Shown here piece by piece: positions 17,177-26,170 of a stretch of DNA of 64,000 nt. The DNA comes from Bacteroidota bacterium (GTDB lineage: Bacteria > Bacteroidota > Bacteroidia > Chitinophagales > Saprospiraceae). The translations under genes and the position numbers were made by a program. The first letter of the stretch is position 1. Each line of letters starts with the position of its first letter. The notes below the pieces were generated by a model, which ran no database searches, was not told the origin of the DNA, and saw only the letters and a program-made list of their open reading frames with translations. The stretch spans positions 213,124 through 277,123 of the forward strand of contig JAHEAQ010000002.1 in the NCBI GenBank assembly GCA_024642705.1, read 5' to 3'.

Positions 17177-18028
17177 TTATCTTTTTATTCCCTTCATTAA
17201 TGCTTTTTTCAAACCAATATCTATAATTCGATCAGGAACTAAATAAAAAGTAAACCAATTAATAAATTTATTTTTTGTGACAATGTATCTATTTGAAGGG
17301 CTCTTTTTTCGATACACTTTATAAATCTTTTCTGCGAGAATATTCACATCAATAGCAGAAGATTCCGATTTTTCGACTCTTCTTACCATCCCTTTCCAAA
17401 TCCTTCCATAATCAGTATGAAGAAATTTGTCAGAATCTTTTTTTGCTTTTGACCAAATTTCAGATTTCGTCGGTCCTGGTTCAATGACGATTACTTTAAT
17501 GCCATAAATGGATAATTCCCTCCTGTATATATCACTCATACTTTCAAGTGCATGTTTGGAAATACAATATGGACCTAGTAATGGCGTATTGAATATTCCC
17601 GATACAGAGCTAATATTAATGATGGTACCTGGCGGTATTTTTGCATCTAGCGTTGCCCCTAGTAATGGTAAGAAGGTATTGGTTACTCTAAGGACTCCGT
17701 TAACGTTAACGTCCATTTGTTTTTCAAAATCTGACAATTCCAGTTCTTTTAAAGGACCAGAAACTGCTATTCCAGCATTGTTTACAAGTAAAGATAGCCC
17801 TTCAGGGCAAAGTAATTTTATCTTATTATATCCTTCTTTTATGCTGTCCATTTTGGTTACATCTAAAAGGATGGGAATGAAATTCGGTCCCAATTGTGCA
17901 TAAACTTTGTCTCCATCGTCAGGATTCCTGATGGTTCCAATGACTCTGTAATCATTTTTTGAGATAAAATATTGGGCAGTAGCCAATCCGATTCCTGTGG
18001 AGACACCCGTTATTAATATATTCTTCAT
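17177..18028 (-). CDS. Short-chain dehydrogenase/reductase
   Basis: A 283-residue classical SDR. The NAD(P)-binding motif TGVSTGIG is at residues 8-15, NNAG near 87, the catalytic Ser in NISSVSG and the YCISK active-site Tyr/Lys pair near 157. The arrangement and the C-terminal extension (SNRYIVTKNKFINWF) resemble the retinol-dehydrogenase/DltE-like SDRs that act on lipid or steroid alcohols and ketones, but the substrate is unknown. It is convergent with rplS and diverges from the lipoprotein gene at 18154. Confidence 0.88.
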   Translation of the reverse strand: MKNILITGVSTGIGLATAQYFISKNDYRVIGTIRNPDDGDKVYAQLGPNFIPILLDVTKMDSIKEGYNKIKLLCPEGLSLLVNNAGIAVSGPLKELELSDFEKQMDVNVNGVLRVTNTFLPLLGATLDAKIPPGTIINISSVSGIFNTPLLGPYCISKHALESMSDIYRRELSIYGIKVIVIEPGPTKSEIWSKAKKDSDKFLHTDYGRIWKGMVRRVEKSESSAIDVNILAEKIYKVYRKKSPSNRYIVTKNKFINWFTFYLVPDRIIDIGLKKALMKGIKR

Positions 18029-18119
18029 TTAATTTGCCAAATTGAGATTGTAAAACCTTATCAATGATAAAAAGAAAAATTGAGATTTAAAGGAATTGAA
18101 TTTTATGAATAAGGTTTTC

Positions 18120-18127
18120 TACCTTTG
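18120..18127 (+). promoter_or_regulatory. Bacteroidota-type promoter of the 18154-20835 pair
   Basis: TACCTTTG fits TAnnTTTG, with TTG at 18096-18098 and a 21-bp spacer. It lies 26 nt before the lipoprotein start. Confidence 0.6.
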
Positions 18128-18153
18128 TGTCAATCATTGACAAATAATACTTT

Positions 18154-18537
18154 ATGAGTAAGCTTTTTATCCAAGTTTTTGTTTTGTTGTCTTTTATCCT
18201 TGTTTTATCCTGCAAGAATGATAAAGTGGAAAAGAATTTCCTCAATGTTGAAGGAAGATGGGAAATGTATGAAGCATACAGAAATGACGTCGAAACAAAT
18301 ACTTTGGAAGATGGTTATTTTCTATTTCAAGATAGCATTTTGGAAACGAATATCATTGGCTCTCCGATTACAGGACCTTTTTCTGTTGGAGATAAGTCAT
18401 TTACACACAAAAGTGATTTACCTGTAACATATGATGTTGCTTATTTTAATAATGATACATTACATCTTACCACGCTGATTCAAGGGTTTAAATTCGATTT
18501 TATGTTGCACAAAGTTATGGATACAATTCCTCAATAA
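18154..18537 (+). CDS. Small lipoprotein of unknown function
   Basis: A 127-residue protein with signal peptide and lipobox LVLSC (lipidated Cys about residue 20). The mature part is predicted beta-rich (VEGRWEMYEAYRND, DGYFLFQDSILETNII, FDFMLHKV), which resembles small lipocalin-like lipoproteins of Bacteroidota, but no family is certain. The TonB-dependent receptor starts 18 bp after its stop codon, so the two are very likely co-transcribed, and this may be an accessory surface lipoprotein of that receptor. Confidence 0.78.
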   Translation: MSKLFIQVFVLLSFILVLSCKNDKVEKNFLNVEGRWEMYEAYRNDVETNTLEDGYFLFQDSILETNIIGSPITGPFSVGDKSFTHKSDLPVTYDVAYFNNDTLHLTTLIQGFKFDFMLHKVMDTIPQ

Positions 18538-18555
18538 TAAGATCGTTCTTTGGAT

Positions 18556-20835
18556 ATGAAGCATTTGTTTTTATTTTTTTTTGCTTTCCAATTCGTTTTA
18601 GGAATTTCGCAGGATAATGGGCTTATTCGAGGATATGTTTTTGATCAAAATTCTGGCGAGCCAATAATAAATGCTTACCTGAATATTGAAAGCATTAATA
18701 AGGCCACAGCGACTGATAAGGAAGGCTTTTTTATTATTAATAATCTAAAGGCTGGCAGTTATTCCATTTCAATTTCGTATTTAGGATTCAATACTTTAAC
18801 CACATCTTTTGAACTTAAAAAAAATGAAATTCTATTTAAAAATTTTAATTTGGAAGAAGGTTCTATTGAGCTGGGCGTAGTTAATATTTCTGCTGCAAAA
18901 GAAATTTCAAGATCTGAAGTTCAAATTTCAAAAATTAGCGTCACCCCAAAAGAAATTCTTCGAATGCCTTCAATTGGAGGAGAGGCTGACATCGCGCAAT
19001 ATCTGCAAGTTATTCCAGGAATTATCTCCACAGGCGATCAAGGTGGCCAAATATACATTAGAGGCGGATCACCTATTCAGAATAAAATCCTATTGGATGG
19101 CTTGACCATTTTTAATCCTTTTCATTCCATAGGATTCTTTTCAGTTTTTGAAACGGAAATGGTTAGAAATGTAGACGTATATACTGGAGGTTTCAGTGCG
19201 GAATATGGTGGAAGAATTTCCGCTATTGTGGACATCAATACAAGAGAAGGCAATAAAAAAAGATTAGGGGGGCAATTGGCAGCTAACCCTTTTTTATGGA
19301 AAGCTTTTTTAGAAGGTCCAATTATTAAATGGAAAGAAAATGGGGGAAGCACTTCATTTATATTCAGCAGTAAGAATTCGATTATTGATCAGACATCAAA
19401 GAGGCTTTATCCGAAAGCAGCTTACAATGATACGATAGGATTGCCTTTCAAATTCCAAGATTTATATGGTAAATTAAGTTTCATCAACGAAAATGGAAGC
19501 AAATTGAACTTGTTTGGTTTTAACTTTAAGGACAGTTATAACAATCCAGATATTGCTAATTTGAATTGGGTGAACGCAGGTGGTGGTGCAGATTTTAGAC
19601 TTATTCCAGGAAATTCCAATTTCATTCTTAATGGAATGATTGGTTATACTGATTATTCGACACATCTCAATGAATCAGACGGTTCTCCTAGAGAAAGTCG
19701 GATCAAAAATTTTACAACTTTAATAGATTTTAATTTCTTTGGAAAAAATAGTGAGTTGAACTATGGTATTGAATTCAATAGCTTCAATACAGATTTTCAA
19801 TTTCAAAATCCATTCAATATCATTTTGGGGCAGTCTCAAAATACCACTGAAATTGGTGCTTTTGCAAAATATAGATATGTCCTTGGAAAGTTAATTCTAG
19901 AGCCTTCCTTTAGATTGCAATATTATGCATCCTTAAGTCAATTTTCTCCTGAACCTAGAATTGGATTGAAATGGAATTTAAATGACTTTGTGCGATTAAA
20001 GCTTGCAGCTGGATTATATTCTCAAAACCTTCTAGCAGCTTCAAATGAAAAAGATGTTGTTAATTTATTTACTGGCTTCCTTTCTGGGCCTGAAGAGCGA
20101 ATTTTTGAGTTAGGTACTTCAGAAATTGCGGCTAAAAATATTCAAACCGCAAAACATTTGATTCTAGGTGTCGAATTTGAATTGGATGAACATTTTAGCT
20201 TCAATGTCGAAACTTATTACAAGGATTTTAACCAATTGATTATTGTAAACAGGAATAAATTATTGCCATCAGATCCCAATTTTTCAACTGAAATTGGAGA
20301 AGCTTATGGATTTGATATTTCTTCAAATTACAAGTTGCATGCATTTTCATTAAAAGTAAATTATGCTTTAGGCTACGTGTTTAGATATGACGGGAGACAG
20401 ACTTATCCTCCAGTTTTTGATAGGAGGCACAATATTAATATATTGAGTAATTATGAATTTGGAAATTCAAAAAACTGGTCTGTTGGATTGCGATGGAACA
20501 TGGGTTCTGGTTTTCCTTTTACGAGAACTCAGGGATTTTATAATTTTAATCCATTTCAAGATGGCTTAGGAACCAATTATGTCCAAGATAACCCTGAAGT
20601 TATAGGAATCATTTATGAAGAGGCAAGGAATGCAGGCAGATTGCCTTATTATCATAGGATGGATATGAACCTAACCAAAACAATTGAAATAACTAAAAAT
20701 CAAAATTTAGTTATTGATGGAAGCATAACCAATATTTACAATCGACAGAATATTTTTTATTTTAACAGATTAACCTATGATCGAGTGAATCAATTGCCAT
20801 TACTCGCAAGTATCGGGATAAAATTAAATTTCTAA
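18556..20835 (+). CDS. TonB-dependent outer-membrane receptor
   Basis: A TonB-dependent receptor of about 759 residues. After the signal peptide comes a carboxypeptidase-regulatory-like beta-sandwich (about 22-100; GLIRGYVFDQNSGEPIINAY), the plug domain (about 130-230; GGQIYIRGGSPIQNKILLDG) and a long beta-barrel ending in an aromatic residue (SIGIKLNF), as needed for outer-membrane insertion. It lacks a SusD partner and the SusC-specific N-terminal motifs, so it is more like a siderophore/metal or small-molecule receptor than SusC. The ATG at 18556 is preferred over the TTG at 18550 because it directly precedes a good signal peptide. Substrate unknown. Confidence 0.92.
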   Translation: MKHLFLFFFAFQFVLGISQDNGLIRGYVFDQNSGEPIINAYLNIESINKATATDKEGFFIINNLKAGSYSISISYLGFNTLTTSFELKKNEILFKNFNLEEGSIELGVVNISAAKEISRSEVQISKISVTPKEILRMPSIGGEADIAQYLQVIPGIISTGDQGGQIYIRGGSPIQNKILLDGLTIFNPFHSIGFFSVFETEMVRNVDVYTGGFSAEYGGRISAIVDINTREGNKKRLGGQLAANPFLWKAFLEGPIIKWKENGGSTSFIFSSKNSIIDQTSKRLYPKAAYNDTIGLPFKFQDLYGKLSFINENGSKLNLFGFNFKDSYNNPDIANLNWVNAGGGADFRLIPGNSNFILNGMIGYTDYSTHLNESDGSPRESRIKNFTTLIDFNFFGKNSELNYGIEFNSFNTDFQFQNPFNIILGQSQNTTEIGAFAKYRYVLGKLILEPSFRLQYYASLSQFSPEPRIGLKWNLNDFVRLKLAAGLYSQNLLAASNEKDVVNLFTGFLSGPEERIFELGTSEIAAKNIQTAKHLILGVEFELDEHFSFNVETYYKDFNQLIIVNRNKLLPSDPNFSTEIGEAYGFDISSNYKLHAFSLKVNYALGYVFRYDGRQTYPPVFDRRHNINILSNYEFGNSKNWSVGLRWNMGSGFPFTRTQGFYNFNPFQDGLGTNYVQDNPEVIGIIYEEARNAGRLPYYHRMDMNLTKTIEITKNQNLVIDGSITNIYNRQNIFYFNRLTYDRVNQLPLLASIGIKLNF

Positions 20836-20888
20836 AACTGTTTTTGCTAAATAATCGGCTATAAGTTGTTCAATAATTAAAAAAATAT

Positions 20889-20896
20889 TACCTTTG
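20889..20896 (+). promoter_or_regulatory. Bacteroidota-type promoter of rpsP
   Basis: TACCTTTG with TTG at 20866-20868 (20-bp spacer) is the best full match to the phylum consensus in the window. Transcription would start just downstream and include the hairpin at 20907-20943. Confidence 0.7.
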
Positions 20897-20906
20897 CGCC
20901 CACTAA

Positions 20907-20943
20907 AAACCCACCGTTCGCTTGAAACGAAGGAAATGGGTTT
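20907..20943 (+). promoter_or_regulatory. Structured 5' leader of rpsP
   Basis: AAACCCA and TGGGTTT form a 7-bp outer stem, and TTCG/CGAA with flanking CC/GG pairs form an inner stem around CTTGAAA. It lies between the promoter and the rpsP start (28 bp away). A second small inverted repeat, TTGG-TTTAA-CCAA (20943-20955), follows directly. This may be a translational control element of S16; that role is an inference. Confidence 0.5.
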
Positions 20944-20970
20944 GGTTTAACCAAATAAATTTTAGCAGAA

Positions 20971-21567
20971 ATGCCAGTAAAAATCAGATTGGCCAGAAGA
21001 GGTCGTAAAAAAAGTCCATTTTATCATATTGTTGTTGCAGATGCAAGATCACCGAGAGATGGTAAATTTATTGAGAACATAGGTTCTTACAATCCAATGA
21101 CAAGTCCTGCGACTATTGAATTGGATCAAGACAAAGCAATTGAATGGCTAGCAAAAGGTGCTCAACCTACAGAAACAGCTAGAGCAATTCTTAGATTTAG
21201 AGGAGTATGGTACAAGAAACACTTGATGAGGGGCGTTTCAAAAGGTGCCTTTTCATCTGAAAAAGCAGAAGAAATGTGGGGGGAATGGATTGCAGCAAAA
21301 GATGCTAAAATCGACGCAAGAAAGGCTGTAGTAAGTGCAGATAAGGTTGCAAAAAGATTAGCAATAAGTGGTAAACCAGGCGCAGTTCAGGTTGAAGTGA
21401 AAGCTGATGAACAAGCAGCAACTGACTTTTTACACCAAACAGATGATTCTGCAGCCCAAGAATTTTTAGCAGAAACTGTCGTAGAAACAGCTACTGACGA
21501 AATTATTGCTCCTGAAGCTTCAGAAACAGAACAATCTACCACTGAAGAAGCAGACAAAGCAGAATAA
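20971..21567 (+). CDS. rpsP: 30S ribosomal protein S16 with long C-terminal extension
   Basis: The first 85 residues are a standard S16 ([20 protein letters not shown], then [20 protein letters not shown] and [21 protein letters not shown]). The core family is about 80-90 residues; this protein has 198. The remaining roughly 110 residues are rich in Ala, Glu, Lys and Thr ([26 protein letters not shown]-type repeats) and look partly helical, partly disordered. Extensions of this kind are usual in Bacteroidota S16. S16 binds 16S rRNA early in 30S assembly. The gene has its own promoter and a structured leader, and ends in a strong terminator. It is not linked to rimM/trmD here. Confidence 0.97.
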   Translation: MPVKIRLARRGRKKSPFYHIVVADARSPRDGKFIENIGSYNPMTSPATIELDQDKAIEWLAKGAQPTETARAILRFRGVWYKKHLMRGVSKGAFSSEKAEEMWGEWIAAKDAKIDARKAVVSADKVAKRLAISGKPGAVQVEVKADEQAATDFLHQTDDSAAQEFLAETVVETATDEIIAPEASETEQSTTEEADKAE

Positions 21568-21660
21568 TATTTACTAATTCTCCTTTTAGAAAATTAGATT
21601 TTATAAATAAGTGTATTTGGCAACAAAAAACACTATATTTACTAAACATTATAGAATTAA

Positions 21661-21698
21661 AAAACCTAGTAAAGCTTAATTGTTTTACTAGGTTTTGA
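21661..21698 (+). terminator. Intrinsic terminator after rpsP
   Basis: A perfect 13-bp stem (AAAACCTAGTAAA / TTTACTAGGTTTT) with a 10-nt loop, about 95 bp after the rpsP stop and before the next gene. The T-run within the 3' arm gives the U-tract; the symmetric A/T flanks could let it work in both directions. Confidence 0.75.
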
Positions 21699-21729
21699 TT
21701 TATTAAAAAACTACTATAAAATAAATAGT

Positions 21730-23118
21730 ATGGAAAATTTAGATTCAAAATACATCAAGAAACTTGATGAAATTGCTGAAAAAATTCAAGCATCTGATGA
21801 GCTTGCTCTATATATCGAAGAGGAAGAGGAAGAGCAATACAATGAATTGCGACAAACATTCGAACCGCTAATCCAAGAAGTTCATGAAGAGGTAGCTGAA
21901 AACAATCCACTACAACTTGATGAATTTGAAAGAAAATTGTTAGATGAAAAGTTTGAAGGTTTATATTTGCCAAGAATTCTTGGGTACGCTGTATTAAGAG
22001 GTGAACTTACAGAAAATGTCAAATATGCAAGACCCCAAGACCATTTTAAAGATATTTTAATTGCCATTAGCAATTCAAGTAATTTTGAAATGTTAAAGCC
22101 TAGAATCGGCCAAGCACTTCAGATTGGATTTGCGCTTAGTTCTGATATTTGGAGTACTAACATCATAAATAATCTTCCCAATAAAAGAGTAGTTTACTTT
22201 TTGCAATCTCAAAAATTAGAAAAATATAGAGATGTGAGAGCAAGACAAGCTGGATATGATAAATTTGCTAAACAATTCGAAAGTTTGGTTTTTCATACTG
22301 CAGAATTTCCAGACTCAGTTGCTAGTTTGATTACGCTTACACCTTCGTTGAAAAGTTTTTTACACCTCAGAGCTGAAGAGAAAAAAGACAATGCTAGTTT
22401 GATGCCACATATCATCAAGTTGGTTTCTAATGAGAATTTGTATGGAGAGAGAGAATTTATTGAATTATTATTATTGATTGGATTATTTTACGATTTACCT
22501 GAAGCTGGAACTAAAGCATTATCTTCAGCAATCAACAATGTAAGAGAAACGAACAAAGATTTCGATCTAACTTTCTTCAATATTCTAGAAGAAATGCAGG
22601 AAAGTGAACATGTCATCAGCGCTGAGAATCAGAAACGATTTTCTAATCTAATTGATAAAACTAAAAAGGACGAATTAAGCAAGTATTTCAAGACACTAGA
22701 TATTATCAACAGCAAAGGTTATATTGATGAACAAGCAATCGATGCTGCGCGCGATTATTATTATCAGCATGAAGGTCTGTCTATTCAAAATAGATGCCTT
22801 AGAAATGCAATTTTTGCAAATTTTAGACGAGTGTTTAATAATTTGATACCAAGTGAATACACAGAATACTTTGAATTGAATAAAACAATTACAAATTATA
22901 TCAATATTTTTTCAAATCAGAAATTTAATCAAGATGTGAAATCTTTGTGTCTGGTCTACATCAAGAAATTGTTGAAATTCTACACCGACAAAAGAGGAAG
23001 AGATTATCAAGATATCAAAAAATTTGTTTCCTCCACTTTCCAAGACTTAGGATTTATGAATCAGAAAGAACTGATAGAATTATTTAAGACAAGAAGAAAG
23101 AAAAAGGAAGAAGCTTAA
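21730..23118 (+). CDS. Conserved-looking cytoplasmic protein of unknown function
   Basis: A 462-residue soluble protein with no signal peptide or membrane segment. It is strongly helical by composition, with an acidic N-terminal segment (EEEEEEQYNELRQTFEPLIQ region, residues 30-50) and a very basic C-terminal end (KTRRKKKEEA). HEAT-like or tetratricopeptide-like helical hairpins are possible, but no repeat is clear by eye. I do not recognise it. It sits between two intrinsic terminators and so is a single-gene unit directly downstream of rpsP. Confidence 0.8.
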   Translation: MENLDSKYIKKLDEIAEKIQASDELALYIEEEEEEQYNELRQTFEPLIQEVHEEVAENNPLQLDEFERKLLDEKFEGLYLPRILGYAVLRGELTENVKYARPQDHFKDILIAISNSSNFEMLKPRIGQALQIGFALSSDIWSTNIINNLPNKRVVYFLQSQKLEKYRDVRARQAGYDKFAKQFESLVFHTAEFPDSVASLITLTPSLKSFLHLRAEEKKDNASLMPHIIKLVSNENLYGEREFIELLLLIGLFYDLPEAGTKALSSAINNVRETNKDFDLTFFNILEEMQESEHVISAENQKRFSNLIDKTKKDELSKYFKTLDIINSKGYIDEQAIDAARDYYYQHEGLSIQNRCLRNAIFANFRRVFNNLIPSEYTEYFELNKTITNYINIFSNQKFNQDVKSLCLVYIKKLLKFYTDKRGRDYQDIKKFVSSTFQDLGFMNQKELIELFKTRRKKKEEA

Positions 23119-23140
23119 ATTTTGATTCCTATTAATTATA

Positions 23141-23182
23141 AAAAAGAGATGCAGTTCTGAAATTGCATCTCTTTTTTTTTGC
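23141..23182 (+). terminator. Intrinsic terminator after the 21730-23118 gene
   Basis: A 13-bp stem (AAAAAGAGATGCA / TGCATCTCTTTTT) with a 10-nt loop and a run of nine T. It lies 22 bp after the stop codon. A convergent fucosidase gene ends at 23206, so the A-rich left arm may also serve that strand. Confidence 0.88.
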
Positions 23183-23205
23183 TAATTTTAAATAGATATA
23201 CTTTT

Positions 23206-25272
23206 TTAAATAGTAATAATTCCAACTTCAGCAAAAGAGCCTGGATTTCCATCCACAGTCTTGATCACTTTTAATTTTATGAATTTTGCTTCAATTGGGT
23301 CAAAGTTAACAGTTTGAAGTATTGGGCTATTTTCTATATTTCCAAATTCTCCTTTCTTGGCCAAGTACCATTTTTTGCCATCCATGCTCGTATAAAATTC
23401 ATATTGTGAAATGAAGCCCGTCACATACCTTTGTTGCGTTGGCAAATAAGTAAATCCTTTTAAATTCAATTTCTCATTTAAATTGATTGCTAATTCGTCA
23501 TTTTCGGTAGTTTTATTCGACATCCAAGTATCTGGGTTGCCATCAATGGCTTTAATTAGATTTTCGTCGTCGCCAATAATGTTCCAATTCCCAGAAGATA
23601 TATCAAAGCGAACCTCTGCCACTTCACTAACTCGATCATCATACTCAGCAATTGCTTTAATTGTCCCTCCACGAGGGAGTAAAATTTCACCTGAATAAAC
23701 TTCCGATAGTGTTGTGGGAACACTCCCATCTAAAGTATAAAAGATTTTAACTCCTTCTTCGGGCATCATGATATTGACCAAACCTTTGCGGTCTCTAGAA
23801 ATAAGGGGTGGTATAAGTAATTTTGGGGCAAGAAACACCTCAAAATTTGAAATTGTAGGGCATGCTTTTGCTTTTTCAACGGTGAGTCTTATTGATGAAG
23901 TTTTGGTATCTTTTAATCTTAAGATTCTTTTGTACCCAATGGTTGTCTCATCAGCAATCGTTTCCCAATTATCACCACGCTTAGCTTCGATTTTAAATTT
24001 TTGAATTCTTTGCCCAAGACGAATGTATTCTTGAAGAACTATGCGATTGAAAACTATTTCATTTTTGAAATCTATAGCTATTGAAGCATTGATTATACTG
24101 TCGTCAGTTGCCCAATATGTTTCATTATTGCCATCTGTAATATTTGAAGCATGGAATGTTGTTCCTCTTTCATTGGAAGCAGAACAAATAGCTGATAGTG
24201 CTAAATTATTTGCAAAATCTTCTTTGATTTTAGCAGCTAACTTCATAACCTGAACTTCGTCATTTTCATGAATCAAGCCTCTTTTGTCAACTGGAAAATT
24301 TAACAATAGAGTGCTGTTTTGACCAATTGATCTGTAATAAATTTCAAGAAGTTCCGAAATAGACTTTACTTTATGATCTTCATATTCATGATAATACCAA
24401 CCAGGGCGTATGGAAACATCTGCTTCTCCAGGGACCCAATGTGTCCCATTTTCTTGTCCCATGGAATATTTTTCACCATACTCAGGCATTCCTCCATACA
24501 CGGAGTCTTTTAATAAAGGCGACCATGTAGTAGGGTAGGAGAAACCGTTCTCATTTCCAATCCATCGGCATCCAGGCCCTGCATCACTAAAAATAATTGC
24601 ATTTGGTTGTAACTCATAAACTAATTTGTATGTATTTTCCCAATCGTAATAGTTTAATTTGTCCACTTTCCTGATTTCATTTGATCCACCATAATATCCA
24701 TCGCCACCATTGGCACCATCAAACCAAACTTCGAAGATTTCACCATAATTAGTTAACAACTCTCTTAATTGATTCCTGAAATAAGTAATATATTCTGGTT
24801 TTCCATAGTCTGCATGATTTCTATCCCAAGGTGACAAGTAAACTCCGAATTTGAGCCCGTATTCTTTGCAAGCTTCAGATAAATCTTTTAATACATCACC
24901 TTTTCCTTGTTGCCAAGGAGAATTTTTTACCGAATGTTCAGTGAATTGAGATGGCCAAAGACAGAAGCCGTCATGATGTTTGGCAGTAATAATTATTCCT
25001 TTCATTCCAGCATCTTTCATAATTCGTGCCCATTGTCTTGCGTCTAAAGCACTAGGATTAAACTGGGAAGGTTTTTCGTCTCCATATCCCCATTCCATAT
25101 TGGAAAAGGTATTCATATTGAAATGGATAAACCCATTATACTCCATTTTTTGATAATTCAATTGTGCTTCTGATGGCAAAGGATCAATTCCAATTGGAGG
25201 GACGACCTTATCAGAGCAATTTTGAAAAAGTAATAAGAGAAAAGCAAAAATTGATATTTTAATTTGATCCAT
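23206..25272 (-). CDS. Alpha-L-fucosidase (GH29) lipoprotein with discoidin domains
   Basis: A 688-residue exo-alpha-L-fucosidase that releases terminal fucose from glycans by a retaining mechanism. The signal peptide ends in LLLFQNC, a probable lipobox. The GH29 domain (about 35-370) shows WNxxxP-like substrate segments, ITAKHHDGFCLWPS and VWFDGANGG, whose Asp (about 195) is the expected nucleophile. It is followed by an F5/8-type (CBM32-like) domain (about 385-480), a chitobiase/beta-hexosaminidase C-terminal-like strand region (FYTLDGSVPTT, about 510) and a second discoidin domain (about 565-688). Lipidation suggests a cell-surface or periplasmic location. The SDR gene lies 23 bp upstream on the same strand, consistent with a small fucose-use unit. 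Confidence 0.93.
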   Translation of the reverse strand: MDQIKISIFAFLLLLFQNCSDKVVPPIGIDPLPSEAQLNYQKMEYNGFIHFNMNTFSNMEWGYGDEKPSQFNPSALDARQWARIMKDAGMKGIIITAKHHDGFCLWPSQFTEHSVKNSPWQQGKGDVLKDLSEACKEYGLKFGVYLSPWDRNHADYGKPEYITYFRNQLRELLTNYGEIFEVWFDGANGGDGYYGGSNEIRKVDKLNYYDWENTYKLVYELQPNAIIFSDAGPGCRWIGNENGFSYPTTWSPLLKDSVYGGMPEYGEKYSMGQENGTHWVPGEADVSIRPGWYYHEYEDHKVKSISELLEIYYRSIGQNSTLLLNFPVDKRGLIHENDEVQVMKLAAKIKEDFANNLALSAICSASNERGTTFHASNITDGNNETYWATDDSIINASIAIDFKNEIVFNRIVLQEYIRLGQRIQKFKIEAKRGDNWETIADETTIGYKRILRLKDTKTSSIRLTVEKAKACPTISNFEVFLAPKLLIPPLISRDRKGLVNIMMPEEGVKIFYTLDGSVPTTLSEVYSGEILLPRGGTIKAIAEYDDRVSEVAEVRFDISSGNWNIIGDDENLIKAIDGNPDTWMSNKTTENDELAINLNEKLNLKGFTYLPTQQRYVTGFISQYEFYTSMDGKKWYLAKKGEFGNIENSPILQTVNFDPIEAKFIKLKVIKTVDGNPGSFAEVGIITI

Positions 25273-25295
25273 AATGAATTAAGAACTTTTGAATT

Positions 25296-26084
25296 TTAAG
25301 TATTGAGTTTTACAAAGCCTCCATCAATTGGGAAATTGCTTCCAGTGATAAATGAAGCGTAATCAGAACAAAGATACAATGCCAATTGCGCAATTTCATC
25401 AGGCTTACCCATCCTGCCTATAGGTTGAGTTTTGGATAATGCATCAAAAGTTTCTTTTTCTTTGCCAGGATAATGTTTTGCAATAAAACTATCTACAAAT
25501 GGTGTGTGTACCCTTCCGGGAGCAATGGAATTGCAACGGATATTGTAATCTAAATAATCTCTAGCAACCGTATAAGTCATGTTTTCAACAGCCCCTTTGC
25601 TCATCGAATATGCAAACCTGTCTGGTAATCCTAATGATGAAGCTACAGAACCCATATTTAATATTACACCACTTTTTTGCTGTTTCATGTAAGAAATTAC
25701 TGCGAACATTCCATTATAAACACCTTTAACATTTACACTAAAAACTTTTTCAAATTCAGATTCTGGTGTAGTATCAAGTTTTCCAATATGAGATATGCCT
25801 GCATTGTTGATCATAATATCAATAGATTCCCATTTTTCAAAAATGGATTTTGTTATTTTCAACATGCTTCCTTGGTCTGTAACATCTGCAAAATGACTTG
25901 AAGCGCTACCACCTTTTTCAGTGATTTCCATAGCAACAGTTTTCGCTTTTTCCAGATTAATATCGAGAATGCATACATGGGCTCCCACATCAGAGAATAA
26001 TTTAGAGATACTTTCACCAATTCCACTTCCTCCACCTGTAACGATAACTATTTTGTTTTTTAGATTGATACTAAAATTGTTCAT
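25296..26084 (-). CDS. SDR oxidoreductase, probably acting in L-fucose breakdown
   Basis: A 262-residue classical SDR with TGGGSGIG (16-23), the NNAG motif, the catalytic Ser in NMGSVAS and YSMSK (Tyr/Lys). The end IDGGFVKLN and the SPI-rich C-terminus match the FabG/glucose-1-dehydrogenase-like group that includes L-fucose dehydrogenase and 2-keto-3-deoxy-L-fuconate dehydrogenase. The gene is transcribed ahead of the fucosidase with 23 bp between them, which makes a fucose-related oxidation the best guess. No fuconate dehydratase or aldolase is nearby, so the pathway is incomplete here. Confidence 0.82.
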   Translation of the reverse strand: MNNFSINLKNKIVIVTGGGSGIGESISKLFSDVGAHVCILDINLEKAKTVAMEITEKGGSASSHFADVTDQGSMLKITKSIFEKWESIDIMINNAGISHIGKLDTTPESEFEKVFSVNVKGVYNGMFAVISYMKQQKSGVILNMGSVASSLGLPDRFAYSMSKGAVENMTYTVARDYLDYNIRCNSIAPGRVHTPFVDSFIAKHYPGKEKETFDALSKTQPIGRMGKPDEIAQLALYLCSDYASFITGSNFPIDGGFVKLNT

Positions 26085-26145
26085 TAGAATTTAATTTGAT
26101 GAAAAGATAAAAAACTATGCAGCATTGCAAGTTAATTATTTAGCT

Positions 26146-26153
26146 TATTTTTG
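26146..26153 (+). promoter_or_regulatory. Bacteroidota-type promoter of the MerT-like gene
   Basis: TATTTTTG fits TAnnTTTG, with TTG at 26125-26127 (18-bp spacer) and 17 nt to the TTG start codon at 26171, which it supports. Confidence 0.5.
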
Positions 26154-26170
26154 GGCAAAGAAAATAAAAA

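Noticed and set aside
21730..23118. Hypothetical protein after rpsP taken as RimM or TrmD
   Set aside because: Length and motifs do not fit: no TrmD knot motif and no RimM barrel pattern; a terminator separates it from rpsP.
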